DNA of 64,000 bases from Maribacter sp. (lineage in GTDB: Bacteria > Bacteroidota > Bacteroidia > Flavobacteriales > Flavobacteriaceae). Position numbers and translations under genes: made by a program. The notes beneath the pieces are model-generated. The model had not been told where the DNA came from, ran no database searches, and saw nothing but the letters and a program-made list of their open reading frames with translations. Positions 1 to 10,787 of the stretch are shown here, piece by piece (positions within the stretch are counted from its first letter, which is position 1; each line of letters begins with the position of its first letter). Location of the stretch: the NCBI GenBank assembly GCA_029287355.1, contig JARFRH010000120.1:1-64000 (forward strand). Reading direction: 5' to 3'.

Positions 1-2
1 AT

Positions 3-245
3 TGGAGTGGACTATTTCTGGATTTTTCTGTAGAAGAGAAAAGTTTCGAGAACTTTGTTTTAACTTATTCTAATGAGTTGCTTGAGATTTACTGGACTGG
101 AACTTATCCTGAATCTATGAAAAGATACAGGAGAAATAAGCTAAGGAGAGATGGAATAATAGATATTAACAAAGGACAAACGACAGACTTTGTATACCTT
201 ACTGATAAAACCTGTGAACTTCTAAAAAAATACAAAATACTATAA
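3..245 (+). CDS. C-terminal part of an unknown protein, truncated by window start
   Basis: Open frame from base 3 (WSGLFLDFSVEEKSFENFVLTYSNELLEIYWTGTYPESMKRYRRNK...LLKKYKIL*) ending at TAA 243-245; missed by the ORF track because no start codon is inside the window. Confidence 0.5.
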   Translation, partial: WSGLFLDFSVEEKSFENFVLTYSNELLEIYWTGTYPESMKRYRRNKLRRDGIIDINKGQTTDFVYLTDKTCELLKKYKIL

Positions 246-484
246 ATCGCATATATCGTTTGGACTATCAACTTTGACCTTGGGAAGTACAACAAGATAT
301 TGAATTTCTTAATATCATATAAGGGCAGAAATACTCATAACTAAAACTTCCGAAAAACCGGTTTAAAACATGTTGAAACAACAGCGCTTTAAGATTACTG
401 CCAATTTTATTAAATTATCAGGTTGAATATGTAACATTTTCAATTTTTTGTAACTAACAAGAGGTATTGAACTAAACTACCTAT

Positions 485-1240
485 ATGATCCAAATAGAAA
501 AGCTCACAAAATCTTTCACCACTAAAACAGGAAAAGGGTTTAAAAAGGAAACCGTTACCGTCAACGCGGTCAATGAAGTTTCTTTCGAATGCAAACCGGG
601 AAGAATCTTTTCATTGCTTGGACCTAACGGGGCAGGCAAGACGACTGCCCTACGCATGATCGCCGGAATCATCAACCCCACTTCAGGTACGGCCATTGTT
701 GATGGTGTAGATATCTCACAGGGCAATGATGAGGTCAAAAAACGCATTGGCTTCTTGACCGGCTCCACCGGCCTATATGAGCGCTTAAATCCAGACGAAA
801 CGCTTGATTTTTTTGGACAAATTTACCGTCTTCCTGAAAAGAAACTAAAAGAAAGAAAAGAATATCTCTTCGAAAAATTGGGTATCAACGAGTTTCGAAA
901 AAAACGCATGGGGCAAATGAGTACAGGTATGAAACAAAAAGTCTCGATTGCCCGTACGCTGATTCATGATCCCGAGGTTTTGATCTTCGACGAACCAACT
1001 TCAGGGCTCGATGTGATTACTGCTGACAGCATTATTGACTTGATTCGTGAATCGAAAAATGACAACAAAACGGTCATTTTTTCATCACATATTATGAGTG
1101 AAGTTGACCTGCTCTGTGATGATCTTGCAATAATCAACAAAGGGTCCATCATCTACAACGATTCTTTTGAGAATTTCAAGAAAGAGATGAAAGCCGACAA
1201 CCTTACCCAAGAATTCATTAACCGTGTAAAAGAGGCATAA
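485..1240 (+). CDS. ABC transporter ATP-binding protein (NatA-like)
   Basis: Walker A GPNGAGKTT, signature MSTGMKQKVSIART, Walker B VLIFDEPTSGLD. Confidence 0.9.
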   Translation: MIQIEKLTKSFTTKTGKGFKKETVTVNAVNEVSFECKPGRIFSLLGPNGAGKTTALRMIAGIINPTSGTAIVDGVDISQGNDEVKKRIGFLTGSTGLYERLNPDETLDFFGQIYRLPEKKLKERKEYLFEKLGINEFRKKRMGQMSTGMKQKVSIARTLIHDPEVLIFDEPTSGLDVITADSIIDLIRESKNDNKTVIFSSHIMSEVDLLCDDLAIINKGSIIYNDSFENFKKEMKADNLTQEFINRVKEA

Positions 1241-1241
1241 G

Positions 1242-2420
1242 ATGAGAGATTTAATCATAATCGTAAAAAAAGAACTGACCGAGCTTCTAAGGGATAAGAA
1301 AACCATTATCAATTCTATTGTGCTACCCACCTTGTTGATTCCGATTCTGATGTTCGGCGGCATCAAAGTGAGTCAAATGATCAGCGAAAGCAACCAACAA
1401 AAAACGGTCCAAATCGGTTTGGTGAACGCACCGGAAGATTTTATGAAGTTGGTCAAAGGTGATAGTTTAAATGAAATCACGAACTATACGGAATCTATAG
1501 ACTTCAAAACATTGATAGAGGATGGCACCATACAAACGGCTTTGGTTTTTTCTTCGGATTGGCAAACCCATATGGATAGTTTGACAAGCAGTCAAATACA
1601 AATTTATCGCAACGGAACCAAAGACAATGTCAACGGTCGGGTTTCAAAAATGCTGGAAACTTATAGTACTGAACTCAAAAAACAGCGTATTGCGCAATTA
1701 CGGATTCCCGTTGCGAAAATGACTCCTTTTAGTGAAAACTATATTGAAATAGGCGAACAAAAAGAATTGATTGGAAAACGAGTCGGTGGTTTTATTCCCT
1801 ATATTTTCATCTTGACCATGTGGGGTGGTTGTCTCTTGGCAGCGATAGATTTGGTTACTGGAGAAAAAGAACGAAAGACCATTGAAACGACCCTGTCCTT
1901 ACCTATTTCAAAATTCAATGTGTTACTGGGAAAGTCAATTGTGGCTTCTTTACTAGGATTTCTTCCTGCTCTTTTAAATCTAATTGGTCTTATAATCGGA
2001 CTCAACTTTATTGACGGAATACCAGATGAATTTAAATTGGCTATTAATGAAATGCTGAACTTTCAGTCTATTTCTATGATTTTACTATTACTTATTCCAT
2101 TCTCCTTATTCTTAGCCGGATTTATCATTGCCCTGGTCGCTGGGGCAACTACTTTCAAGGAAGCACAAAGCAAAGCTTCTCCACTCATTATTGTTATTAT
2201 CATCCCTTTGGTAATGGCCTTGCTACCAGGTATTGAATTTACTTGGTCTACAGTTTTTGTGCCCGTCCTTAATATCGGTTTAGGGGTAAAGGAAATCATG
2301 GCCGGAACCATTGATATGGGTATGTATGCAGCGATGTTATTCTCATTAATTGCTTTTGCAGTAGCAGCGATTTATTTCAGCTATAAGAAGTTCTCTGACG
2401 AGAATGCGATTTTAAAATAG
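1242..2420 (+). CDS. ABC transporter permease (NatB-like, ABC-2 type)
   Basis: Directly downstream of the ATPase; N-terminal TM, large extracytoplasmic domain, C-terminal TM cluster; DLVTGEKERKTIETTLSLPIS motif. Confidence 0.85.
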   Translation: MRDLIIIVKKELTELLRDKKTIINSIVLPTLLIPILMFGGIKVSQMISESNQQKTVQIGLVNAPEDFMKLVKGDSLNEITNYTESIDFKTLIEDGTIQTALVFSSDWQTHMDSLTSSQIQIYRNGTKDNVNGRVSKMLETYSTELKKQRIAQLRIPVAKMTPFSENYIEIGEQKELIGKRVGGFIPYIFILTMWGGCLLAAIDLVTGEKERKTIETTLSLPISKFNVLLGKSIVASLLGFLPALLNLIGLIIGLNFIDGIPDEFKLAINEMLNFQSISMILLLLIPFSLFLAGFIIALVAGATTFKEAQSKASPLIIVIIIPLVMALLPGIEFTWSTVFVPVLNIGLGVKEIMAGTIDMGMYAAMLFSLIAFAVAAIYFSYKKFSDENAILK

Positions 2421-2455
2421 ATTCAGTGGTGAATTGTGAAGAGGGTGAAACTATT

Positions 2456-3799
2456 TTAAACTGGTTCGCCCTTTTTTCTTGGAACAAATTTTAAAACCAC
2501 CTCTTTTGGTTTCAATGTGATTAGTGGATTGATTTCCACATTATCCGTGACGGCCTTTATTTCGTGTTTTTTAAGAATTTCGGCCACGACCAAAGTCATC
2601 TCATACATCGCAAAGTTATTACCCACACACATACGGGGGCCAGCACCAAATGGATAGTAATATTCCTGAAAATCCTTCTTATTCGCTGCGTCAAAACGCT
2701 CAGGTCGAAATTCCTCTGGCGCGTTCCAAAACCGGATATCGCGGTGCAATTCATACATCGCCAAAAGTATCATGGTATCTTTCGGTATGCTATGATTCCC
2801 CCATTGATCCCTTTCGATGGATACGCGATCGACATAGTAAGCAGGGGGGTATAATCGCATCCCTTCCTCAACACATTGCTTGACATAAGTAAGTTTTGAA
2901 AGCGTTTCCATTGGATTATCCCCTTCCAAATCAACTTGGGAAATACTTTCAAAAGCGTTTTGCTGAGCATCTGGATTTTTAGCCAGCAGAAAAAGCGTAA
3001 AACTCAAGGCATTCGCTGTAGTCTCATGACCCGCCGTAAACAATATGAGTACCTCATCGATCAACTGCGCTCGTGACATTGGGGTACCATCGTCATAACG
3101 TGCCTTCAAAAGCATATCAAGTAAATCATCTTTTTCCGTTCCGGAATCTATGCGCTCTTGAATGATACCATCAAGTATGGTACGAGCTTGTTCAGAATAA
3201 CTCAGGTGACGTTTTATCTCACCACTTAATTTGAACCACCAATTCATAAAAGGCTGACGCATCTCACGAATTAACATTTTCTGATTGGTTTCGGAAATTT
3301 CTTTAAGTTGAGCCATCTGGCCTTGAATATCATCTCTACTAAAAAGTGATTTTGCGACGACTTGAAATGCCAAATCACCCATTAGGGGATATATGTTCTG
3401 CACTTCATCAGGTTTAATTCTTTCAAGTTCCTCGACAATGGCAGCATGCATGATACCTAGAAGGCCTTCTAATTTTTTTTTGTGAAATGCAGGTTGTACC
3501 ATTCTACGATGCGTACGCCAATGTTCTCCATTTGAAGTCAAAAGACCTTTACCAATATATTTGGCCAGGTCTCGTGTCTGTAAAGTGGATTTATGGTAAC
3601 TTTTGTGCTGTTTCTGCAATACTCGCCGAATATATTCCGGACTTCTAGTGAAGAGGATAGTGCCGCTCGGGCCGATTTTCACTTTAAAAGTATCGCCTAA
3701 TTTTTCAAAGTTGTAGTGGTGGAAGGGTAATGGGTTTTTCAGGATGCTTTTCCTGTTCTTGAGCACTTGATACCAAGAAACGGTGGGGAAGTCTTTCAT
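2456..3799 (-). CDS. Cytochrome P450
   Basis: I-helix AGHETTAN, K-helix EGMRLYPP, heme loop FGAGPRMCVGNNFA. Confidence 0.95.
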   Translation of the reverse strand: MKDFPTVSWYQVLKNRKSILKNPLPFHHYNFEKLGDTFKVKIGPSGTILFTRSPEYIRRVLQKQHKSYHKSTLQTRDLAKYIGKGLLTSNGEHWRTHRRMVQPAFHKKKLEGLLGIMHAAIVEELERIKPDEVQNIYPLMGDLAFQVVAKSLFSRDDIQGQMAQLKEISETNQKMLIREMRQPFMNWWFKLSGEIKRHLSYSEQARTILDGIIQERIDSGTEKDDLLDMLLKARYDDGTPMSRAQLIDEVLILFTAGHETTANALSFTLFLLAKNPDAQQNAFESISQVDLEGDNPMETLSKLTYVKQCVEEGMRLYPPAYYVDRVSIERDQWGNHSIPKDTMILLAMYELHRDIRFWNAPEEFRPERFDAANKKDFQEYYYPFGAGPRMCVGNNFAMYEMTLVVAEILKKHEIKAVTDNVEINPLITLKPKEVVLKFVPRKKGEPV

Positions 3800-4822
3800 T
3801 TAAAATAGACCTGGTTGGATCTCTCCTTTTATTCTTCCCAAGTGTTTGTAGGCCAATTCCGTAACTTCCCTTCCTCTTGGGGTACGCATGATAAAGCCTT
3901 GCTGAATTAAGAAAGGTTCATATACCTCTTCAATAGTTTCGGCACTATCTGAAACCGCTGTCGCCAAGGTGGTAATACCCACAGGGCCGCCTTTGAATTT
4001 ATCGATGATAGTGGTCAGTATTTTATTGTCCATTTCATCCAACCCGTGGGCATCTACATTCAGTGCCTTTAAACTGAATTTCGATATTTCCATATCAATG
4101 CTTCCGTTGCCCTTAATTTGGGCGAAGTCACGAACACGTCGTAAAAGCGCATTACAGATTCTTGGTGTGCCTCGACTCCTGCCGGCAATTTCAATACAGG
4201 CATCATGCATGATGGGTACTTTTAAGATATCCGCACTACGCTGTACAATGGTAGAAAGCAACTCTGTATTATAATACTGTAGTCTACTCTGAATTCCGAA
4301 TCTCGCACGCATGGGTGCGGTTAACAATCCTGAACGGGTGGTCGCCCCTATCAACGTAAAGGGACTCAAATTGATTTGCACCGACCGTGCGTTGGGCCCG
4401 GTCTCAATCATGATATCTATTCTATAATCCTCCATGGCGGAATATAAATATTCCTCCACAATAGGGCTCAAACGATGTATTTCATCAATGAACAAGACAT
4501 CGCGTTCATCGAGATTGGTCAATAAGCCGGCCAAATCTCCCGGCTTATCCAATACTGGGCCGGATGTTATTTTGATACCCACCCCTAATTCGTTCGCCAG
4601 TATATGTGCAAGGGTTGTTTTCCCTAATCCTGGAGGACCATGAAATAAGGTGTGATCCAGGGCCTCTCCCCTTTGATTCGCAGCTTCAACAAAAACTTTT
4701 AGATTTTCCAAAACCTGCTCCTGTCCCGTAAAATCATCGAAGCTTATCGGGCGTAAAGCCCTTTCGATATCGAGTTCTTCATTGGAATAGCCTTCAGTGG
4801 AAGGGTCTAGGTATTCGTTCAT
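3800..4822 (-). CDS. ruvB: Holliday junction branch migration helicase RuvB
   Basis: [68 protein letters not shown]; start set at MNEYLDP (4822) rather than the ORF-track 4876. Confidence 0.96.
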   Translation of the reverse strand: MNEYLDPSTEGYSNEELDIERALRPISFDDFTGQEQVLENLKVFVEAANQRGEALDHTLFHGPPGLGKTTLAHILANELGVGIKITSGPVLDKPGDLAGLLTNLDERDVLFIDEIHRLSPIVEEYLYSAMEDYRIDIMIETGPNARSVQINLSPFTLIGATTRSGLLTAPMRARFGIQSRLQYYNTELLSTIVQRSADILKVPIMHDACIEIAGRSRGTPRICNALLRRVRDFAQIKGNGSIDMEISKFSLKALNVDAHGLDEMDNKILTTIIDKFKGGPVGITTLATAVSDSAETIEEVYEPFLIQQGFIMRTPRGREVTELAYKHLGRIKGEIQPGLF

Positions 4823-4991
4823 ATGTCCAAAGATAGCAAAAACAATGCCCCTAACATAGATGAAAAAAATGGTCAAAATGGAAAATAGGATTAGGAATCA
4901 AACAATATGACATTTGTCATCTTTTTTAGACAGTGGATTCCCAATCTTTGTATTTCTTTATGAAAGAAGAAATAATCCTAAACTAAATACT

Positions 4992-6581
4992 ATGGCAGAA
5001 ACATTCAATCTTAAACAATACGGAATAGAAACCGAAACGATCTACAGAAATAGTAGTGTGCCCGTATTATACGAACTTGGTCTTCGTTTAGAAAAAGGAA
5101 CGGCGATTTCCGATGTGGGCGCTTTGATGACCTATTCAGGTGAAAAAACGGGCAGAAGTCCTAAAGACAAAAGAATTGTACGCCATCCTGATTCCGAAAA
5201 GAACATTGACTGGGGTGATATCAATATTGGTTTGGACGAACATACTTTTATGGTCAACCATGAACGTGCACTGGACTATCTGAACATCTGCGACCACCTC
5301 TTCGTTGTTGATGCCTATGCAGGCTGGGACCCCAAGTATCGCATCAAGACAAGAATTGTGTGTACTAGAGCCTATCATGCCCTTTTTATGCAGAACATGT
5401 TGATCATGCCTACTGAAGAAGAATTAGCCAATTTTGGAGAACCGGATTATATCGTTTTTAACGGGGGACAATTTCCTGCGAATCGATATACTTCTGAAAT
5501 GACTTCAAAAACCAGTGTGGATGTCAACTTAGAACGAAAGGAAATCGTCATTCTAGGTACAGAATATGCGGGTGAAATGAAAAAAGGAATTTTTGGGGTC
5601 ATGAACTATCTGATGCCTTTGGAAAATGTGATGCCCATGCACTGTTCTGCCAATGTGGGTGAAAAAGGGGATGTGAGTATTCTTTTCGGACTTTCAGGAA
5701 CTGGCAAAACGACTTTGAGCGCTGATCCGAAGCGTAAACTAATTGGTGATGATGAACACTGTTGGACAGATGAAGGCACTTTTAATATCGAAGGCGGTTG
5801 TTACGCTAAGGCCATTGATCTTTCTGCCGAGAACGAACCCGATATTTTCAACGCCATCCGTTTTGGAACCGTGCTTGAAAACGTGGTGTACGATGAAAAG
5901 ACGCGAAAAGTGGACTATAGTGATGTGTCAATTACACAAAACACTAGAGCCTCTTACCCCATTGAATTCATAGATAATGTTCAAATACCCTGCATTGCTG
6001 GTCATCCTGAGAACATTATTTTCTTGACCTGTGATGCCTTCGGTGTATTACCTCCTGTTAGTAAGCTCACGCCTGAACAAGCGAGTTATCATTTTATATC
6101 TGGCTATACCGCCAAGGTCGCTGGAACAGAAATGGGAGTTACAGAACCGCAGGCAACTTTTAGTGCCTGTTTTGGAGCCGCCTTTATGATGTGGCATCCT
6201 AACAAATACGCCGAATTGTTAGCGGAAAAAATTAAAACACATAAAGCAACAGCCTGGTTGGTAAACACGGGGTGGAACGGTAGCGGCTCTCGTATGAAAC
6301 TAAAATACACCAGAGCGATGATCGATGCCATACACCGTCATGATTTTGACAATGTCGAATATGTTACGGACGAAGAATTTGGTTTTCAGATTCCGACAAC
6401 TTGCCCAAATGTGCCCAAAGAGGTATTGATACCAAAGAATACCTGGGAAGACAAAGCCAAATACGCAGTCGTAAAGAACAAATTGGTGACCCTTTTCAAT
6501 GAAAATTTTGAAAAGTTCAAGGCTAATGTAAATCCAGAGATCATCGCAGCAGGACCCAAAGATCTTTCACTTCAATCATAG
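4992..6581 (+). CDS. pckA: Phosphoenolpyruvate carboxykinase (ATP)
   Basis: GLSGTGKTTLSADPKRKLIGDDEH, IGDDEHCWTDEGTFNIEGGCYAK; start set at MAETFNLKQYGI (4992). Confidence 0.96.
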   Translation: MAETFNLKQYGIETETIYRNSSVPVLYELGLRLEKGTAISDVGALMTYSGEKTGRSPKDKRIVRHPDSEKNIDWGDINIGLDEHTFMVNHERALDYLNICDHLFVVDAYAGWDPKYRIKTRIVCTRAYHALFMQNMLIMPTEEELANFGEPDYIVFNGGQFPANRYTSEMTSKTSVDVNLERKEIVILGTEYAGEMKKGIFGVMNYLMPLENVMPMHCSANVGEKGDVSILFGLSGTGKTTLSADPKRKLIGDDEHCWTDEGTFNIEGGCYAKAIDLSAENEPDIFNAIRFGTVLENVVYDEKTRKVDYSDVSITQNTRASYPIEFIDNVQIPCIAGHPENIIFLTCDAFGVLPPVSKLTPEQASYHFISGYTAKVAGTEMGVTEPQATFSACFGAAFMMWHPNKYAELLAEKIKTHKATAWLVNTGWNGSGSRMKLKYTRAMIDAIHRHDFDNVEYVTDEEFGFQIPTTCPNVPKEVLIPKNTWEDKAKYAVVKNKLVTLFNENFEKFKANVNPEIIAAGPKDLSLQS

Positions 6582-6606
6582 TAAACACTTAAGCTTTGTT
6601 TTAAGT

Positions 6607-6638
6607 CCTCATTGCACTCAGCAATGGGGGCTTTTTGC
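6607..6638 (+). terminator. Rho-independent terminator of pckA
   Basis: cctcattgc-actca-gcaatggggg followed by ctttttg; overlaps the ORF-track start of the next gene, arguing for a downstream start. Confidence 0.65.
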
Positions 6639-6683
6639 ATGTCACCTTTTTTTACATTGTCATTTAAGTCGTATTTTCAATGT

Positions 6684-8957
6684 ATGAAGAAGAACAATTA
6701 CTCCCCTAGTATTTTACAATACATTCCTTTCTTTTATGTGATTTGGTCCGATGATTTGGTGACCGTATCAGAACTCAATGTTGTTCAAATGGCGATCGAT
6801 GAAGATGAAAGTCTCTCAAAGAATGAGAGGGAGCATTTAAAATCTCGGTTAAATCCTAAGCAGCCCCCAAAGGACAATGAGTTAAAGCATTGGAAACAAA
6901 TCGTTTCCAATTCAGGGGTCAAATTAATTGAAAGCGAAACCTATCCCTTAGCCACTTTTAGTCAAAAAGTGGTATGTGAATACCATGAAGTCTGTCCGTT
7001 CAATGAAAGCCTCAAGCATATTGAACTGAATTTGGGCATTCAGCCTAATCACTATAATCACCTTTTCGACGTTGAAGTGGTTCATGAAATCACTTCTGAT
7101 TATTATGACGCAACGGCCATAGATAAGCTCTTAAAAGGAAAGCACGCTAAAGTTGTAGATGGATTTAGGACGGTTTTGGAAGACGCTATTTTTAAGTGGG
7201 ATATCCATCGGACAAAAGAGGGGTTTCGAGAAATTGTTTTGAATCAAGTTAAATTCTTGGCAAAAAAAGGATATGGAGCAATGGCTTACCCAAAAGCGTA
7301 TGGCGGTGGCGGAGATATGGAAGGATACGCTCACATGTTCGAAAATATGATGTTTGTAGATGGAAGCCTGACTATCAAATTTGGTGTACAAGTTGGATTA
7401 TTCGGTGGTAGCATCCAAAAACTAGGAACCAAAAAACATCATGATCAATATTTATCCGATGCAGGTACTGCACAACTCCTAGGTTGCTTTGCCATGACAG
7501 AAACAGGTCACGGCTCAAATGTAAGAGGCATCAAGACGACGGCTACCTATGATAAGGAATCCGATAGCATCGTTATACATACTCCTGGCAAAAATGATAA
7601 TAAGGAATACATTGGCAACGCCCTTCACTCCACGATGGCATCCGTATTTGCCCAATTGATTGTCAATGGCAAGAACGAAGGCGTTCATGCCATTTTAGTC
7701 CCCTTAAGAGATCATAACCATAACGTACTTTCCGGAATCACTGTGGAGGACAATGGGTATAAATTGGGATTGAATGGCGTGGATAATGGAAAAATTTGGT
7801 TTAATCAAGTCTCCGTACCCCGAGAAAACCTCTTGAATAAATATGGCACCATCACCGATAATGGCAGGTATCATTCCGATGTCAAAAACCCGAGCAAACG
7901 CTTTTTCACCATGCTGGGAACGCTAGTAGGTGGCCGTATTTGTGTCGCACGTGCAGGATTGGGAGGAGCAAAAATGGCGCTTGCGATCGCCATAAAACAT
8001 GCCCTTCAGCGAAGGCAATTCAATGATAGTATCAAGGTTCAGGAAGATTTATTGATGGATTATCCTTCGCATCAACTTAGATTGACCCCTTTGGTAGCCA
8101 GTGCTTATGTATATCATATCACTTTAGACAAAATGATGGAAATCTATTGTGATGAAAGCCGACCAGACAAGCGAAAGGTAGAAACTCAGGTTGCTGGACT
8201 TAAATCAATCATTACCTGGTATGCCAATGATACTATTCAAGAATGCCGGGAAGCATGTGGCGGCAAAGGGTATTTAATAGAAAACAGAATCGCCGATCTA
8301 AAAGGTGATGTAGACATCTTTACAACCTTCGAAGGGGACAATACCGTACTGTTACAATTGGCTGCGAAAGGAGTACTCTCTGATTTTAAGGCAGAGTTTA
8401 ATAGCGCCGGTTTTACTGCTGTACTGAAAATTTTGGGTATGCAAATAAATGATACTTTGAAGACCATTAATCCTGTTTATTCGAATAAGGTGGATAAGGA
8501 CCACTTATACAATCCAAAGTTTCACAAACATGCTTTTGAATATAGAAGACGCCGTTTGACGTATACCCTTGCTATGCGTATACGGGACTATATTAAAAAA
8601 GGCATCCCTTCATATCAAGCTTTTCTAAAAGTACAAACGCACCTACTAGCTTTGGGAAAAGCGTATAGCATCGAATTGGCCTATACGACCTTTACTGATT
8701 TTACGGCGGGAATCACGGATGATAAGACCCGAGAACTTTTTCAAAAGTTGGGTACATTGTATGCCTTGCATCATATACGTGAGGATGCGGCTTGGTACTT
8801 GGAACAAGGTTATATTGGAAGTGTGAAATCAAAAGCGATACGACAACGTGTGGAGCGCTTATGTACAGAACTACGCCCTCATATTGGCGTCTTAGTAGAT
8901 GGTTTTGGAATACCAGAGCATTGTATGAGTGCTCCTATTAGTGCAGTATCGATATAG
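6684..8957 (+). CDS. Acyl-CoA dehydrogenase / acyl-CoA oxidase family protein
   Basis: CFAMTETGHGSNVRGIKTTATYD, GGRICVARAGLGGAKMALAIAIKHALQRRQF, EACGGKGYLIENRIADLKGDVDIFTTFEGDNTVLLQ; start MKKNNYSPS at 6684. Confidence 0.85.
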   Translation: MKKNNYSPSILQYIPFFYVIWSDDLVTVSELNVVQMAIDEDESLSKNEREHLKSRLNPKQPPKDNELKHWKQIVSNSGVKLIESETYPLATFSQKVVCEYHEVCPFNESLKHIELNLGIQPNHYNHLFDVEVVHEITSDYYDATAIDKLLKGKHAKVVDGFRTVLEDAIFKWDIHRTKEGFREIVLNQVKFLAKKGYGAMAYPKAYGGGGDMEGYAHMFENMMFVDGSLTIKFGVQVGLFGGSIQKLGTKKHHDQYLSDAGTAQLLGCFAMTETGHGSNVRGIKTTATYDKESDSIVIHTPGKNDNKEYIGNALHSTMASVFAQLIVNGKNEGVHAILVPLRDHNHNVLSGITVEDNGYKLGLNGVDNGKIWFNQVSVPRENLLNKYGTITDNGRYHSDVKNPSKRFFTMLGTLVGGRICVARAGLGGAKMALAIAIKHALQRRQFNDSIKVQEDLLMDYPSHQLRLTPLVASAYVYHITLDKMMEIYCDESRPDKRKVETQVAGLKSIITWYANDTIQECREACGGKGYLIENRIADLKGDVDIFTTFEGDNTVLLQLAAKGVLSDFKAEFNSAGFTAVLKILGMQINDTLKTINPVYSNKVDKDHLYNPKFHKHAFEYRRRRLTYTLAMRIRDYIKKGIPSYQAFLKVQTHLLALGKAYSIELAYTTFTDFTAGITDDKTRELFQKLGTLYALHHIREDAAWYLEQGYIGSVKSKAIRQRVERLCTELRPHIGVLVDGFGIPEHCMSAPISAVSI

Positions 8958-9028
8958 GGTAAACTTACTTTATTGATGGTCAGTCCAATTATGGAAGCTT
9001 GCAACCTTTAAATAGATTTACAGTTGGA

Positions 9029-10513
9029 TTAATTATTTCGTCCGGTTTCTACCTTCGTTGCGGTTTCTGTGTAACCCTTTGGTAAGCTGAAACCGCAATT
9101 GATAAGTTTATTATTGGTTCCTTTAGCATCAAGGGCAAATCCTGTTCGGCCATCAATTGAACTTCTTTTGTACCATTTGATATCCTTTAAAACACAATTG
9201 GTAAGTTCAATGTTTATGGCATCATGGTAGTCCATAAAAAGAAAGCCATAATTATCGAAAGTACAGTTTTGGAACTTTATGCTTCTTGCTGTTGGTGAAG
9301 CAGTTTCTTCATGCCATTTTGTAATAAAATTGATAGCAGCAATATCAGCAGATGGTTTTTTGATGATTTCACCTGTAATATTATTGAAAACAATATCTTC
9401 ACCCGAACCAACTACATCTCCCGAAAGACCATCCGATTGGTCTTTAATCCAGATTGCCGTATTGACCAAATGAATATTTTCAAATGTCAAGAGATTCGCT
9501 TGGTTCTTGATATTGATACCGCCCTGATGGTTGTTGTTTACCGCTGACGTCTCCCTAATTAAAAGCCCGTTTTTGGCTGTATTGTTTTGAACCAGTGGAT
9601 AACTATATTCCAAGTAGGTATTCCAAATCTCAAATTCGTTTAAGCTATTAAAATTAGAGGGCATATTACCATGATATACTATTCCTCTGCTTTCATGTGC
9701 TGCTCCTACTTCTCTATGAGCATATATGTTTCTATCATTTCTATTAGTGACCCCATTTGCGATTAGATACATGTAGTCGGTGGGGTTGACATCATTTAAA
9801 TTATAGCAGCGATTTCCCCAGCCCACCTGTGAATCCCCAAATTGGAACTTCATCGAATGCACCCCTGATTTTATTGTAGTACAGTTGATTGTCTTATGCC
9901 TGTCGCCCGTTACAACAAAGCCCTGCCCTTGAGCCTTACCTGTCAGGCCGACACCAAATTCATCGGACCCCCATACCGAAGGATTATAAATTCCACTCTC
10001 AAAAGTCAGCACATTTTTGGTTACATTGTCAGTACCATTTACAACAACAGCATCTCTAAAGTATTTCACTTGAAAATTCTCGAGTTGAACGAAAGAACCT
10101 GATATACGTATGCCTTCACCTGACCCAACATCGTTGACCCTAGCTTCTACGATCAAAGGCATTAACGATGAATTAGTAGGGTCAGTTTGGGAATTGACCG
10201 CATAGACTATGCTACCGCCTTGCCCATCAACTGTTGTGATGTCATAAGGTGTATTTTGGTAGCCCTTAAAGACAATTGGGTTACCAGAAGTTCCCGAAAC
10301 TTTTATTTCGTACTGTTGGTCTCCATAATTACCCGCTTTTACATGAACTATATCACCTGCTCTAGCGTTTTTGAAGGCGTGGGTCAACGACCATGCCGAG
10401 GCTTCACTTTCACCGTTATTAGAAGAGTTACCAGTTGTAGTGACATACTTTATTTGACTATTTGCGCTTACAAAGGAAATTAACAACAAAAGGAATATAT
10501 ATTTTCTCTTCAT
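9029..10513 (-). CDS. Secreted right-handed parallel beta-helix protein (polysaccharide-lyase-like fold)
   Basis: Signal peptide MKRKYIFLLLLISFVSANSQ; GTSGNPIVFKGYQN, repeated short beta-rung segments. Confidence 0.7.
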   Translation of the reverse strand: MKRKYIFLLLLISFVSANSQIKYVTTTGNSSNNGESEASAWSLTHAFKNARAGDIVHVKAGNYGDQQYEIKVSGTSGNPIVFKGYQNTPYDITTVDGQGGSIVYAVNSQTDPTNSSLMPLIVEARVNDVGSGEGIRISGSFVQLENFQVKYFRDAVVVNGTDNVTKNVLTFESGIYNPSVWGSDEFGVGLTGKAQGQGFVVTGDRHKTINCTTIKSGVHSMKFQFGDSQVGWGNRCYNLNDVNPTDYMYLIANGVTNRNDRNIYAHREVGAAHESRGIVYHGNMPSNFNSLNEFEIWNTYLEYSYPLVQNNTAKNGLLIRETSAVNNNHQGGINIKNQANLLTFENIHLVNTAIWIKDQSDGLSGDVVGSGEDIVFNNITGEIIKKPSADIAAINFITKWHEETASPTARSIKFQNCTFDNYGFLFMDYHDAINIELTNCVLKDIKWYKRSSIDGRTGFALDAKGTNNKLINCGFSLPKGYTETATKVETGRNN

Positions 10514-10787
10514 TATTGTATTGTTCTAATGAAATCATCGATTTCAATATTTTACTATTATATGATTCAAATAATTTTAAAAGTTATTCATTGAAAACCT
10601 ATAGTACCTAAGAGACACCATTTTATTTTTGTCTAAAAACGTCATTCTATTGAAACGCTAAAAGGTTACGGAACGCTCCTCATTCTCCATTTTATTTAGT
10701 ACCGGATTGAAATTAGAAAACAGTCGCTTTAAATAGATGGATTCTTATGTTTAATAAGATAAATCGCTCTTAAATTCGAGGATGTTT

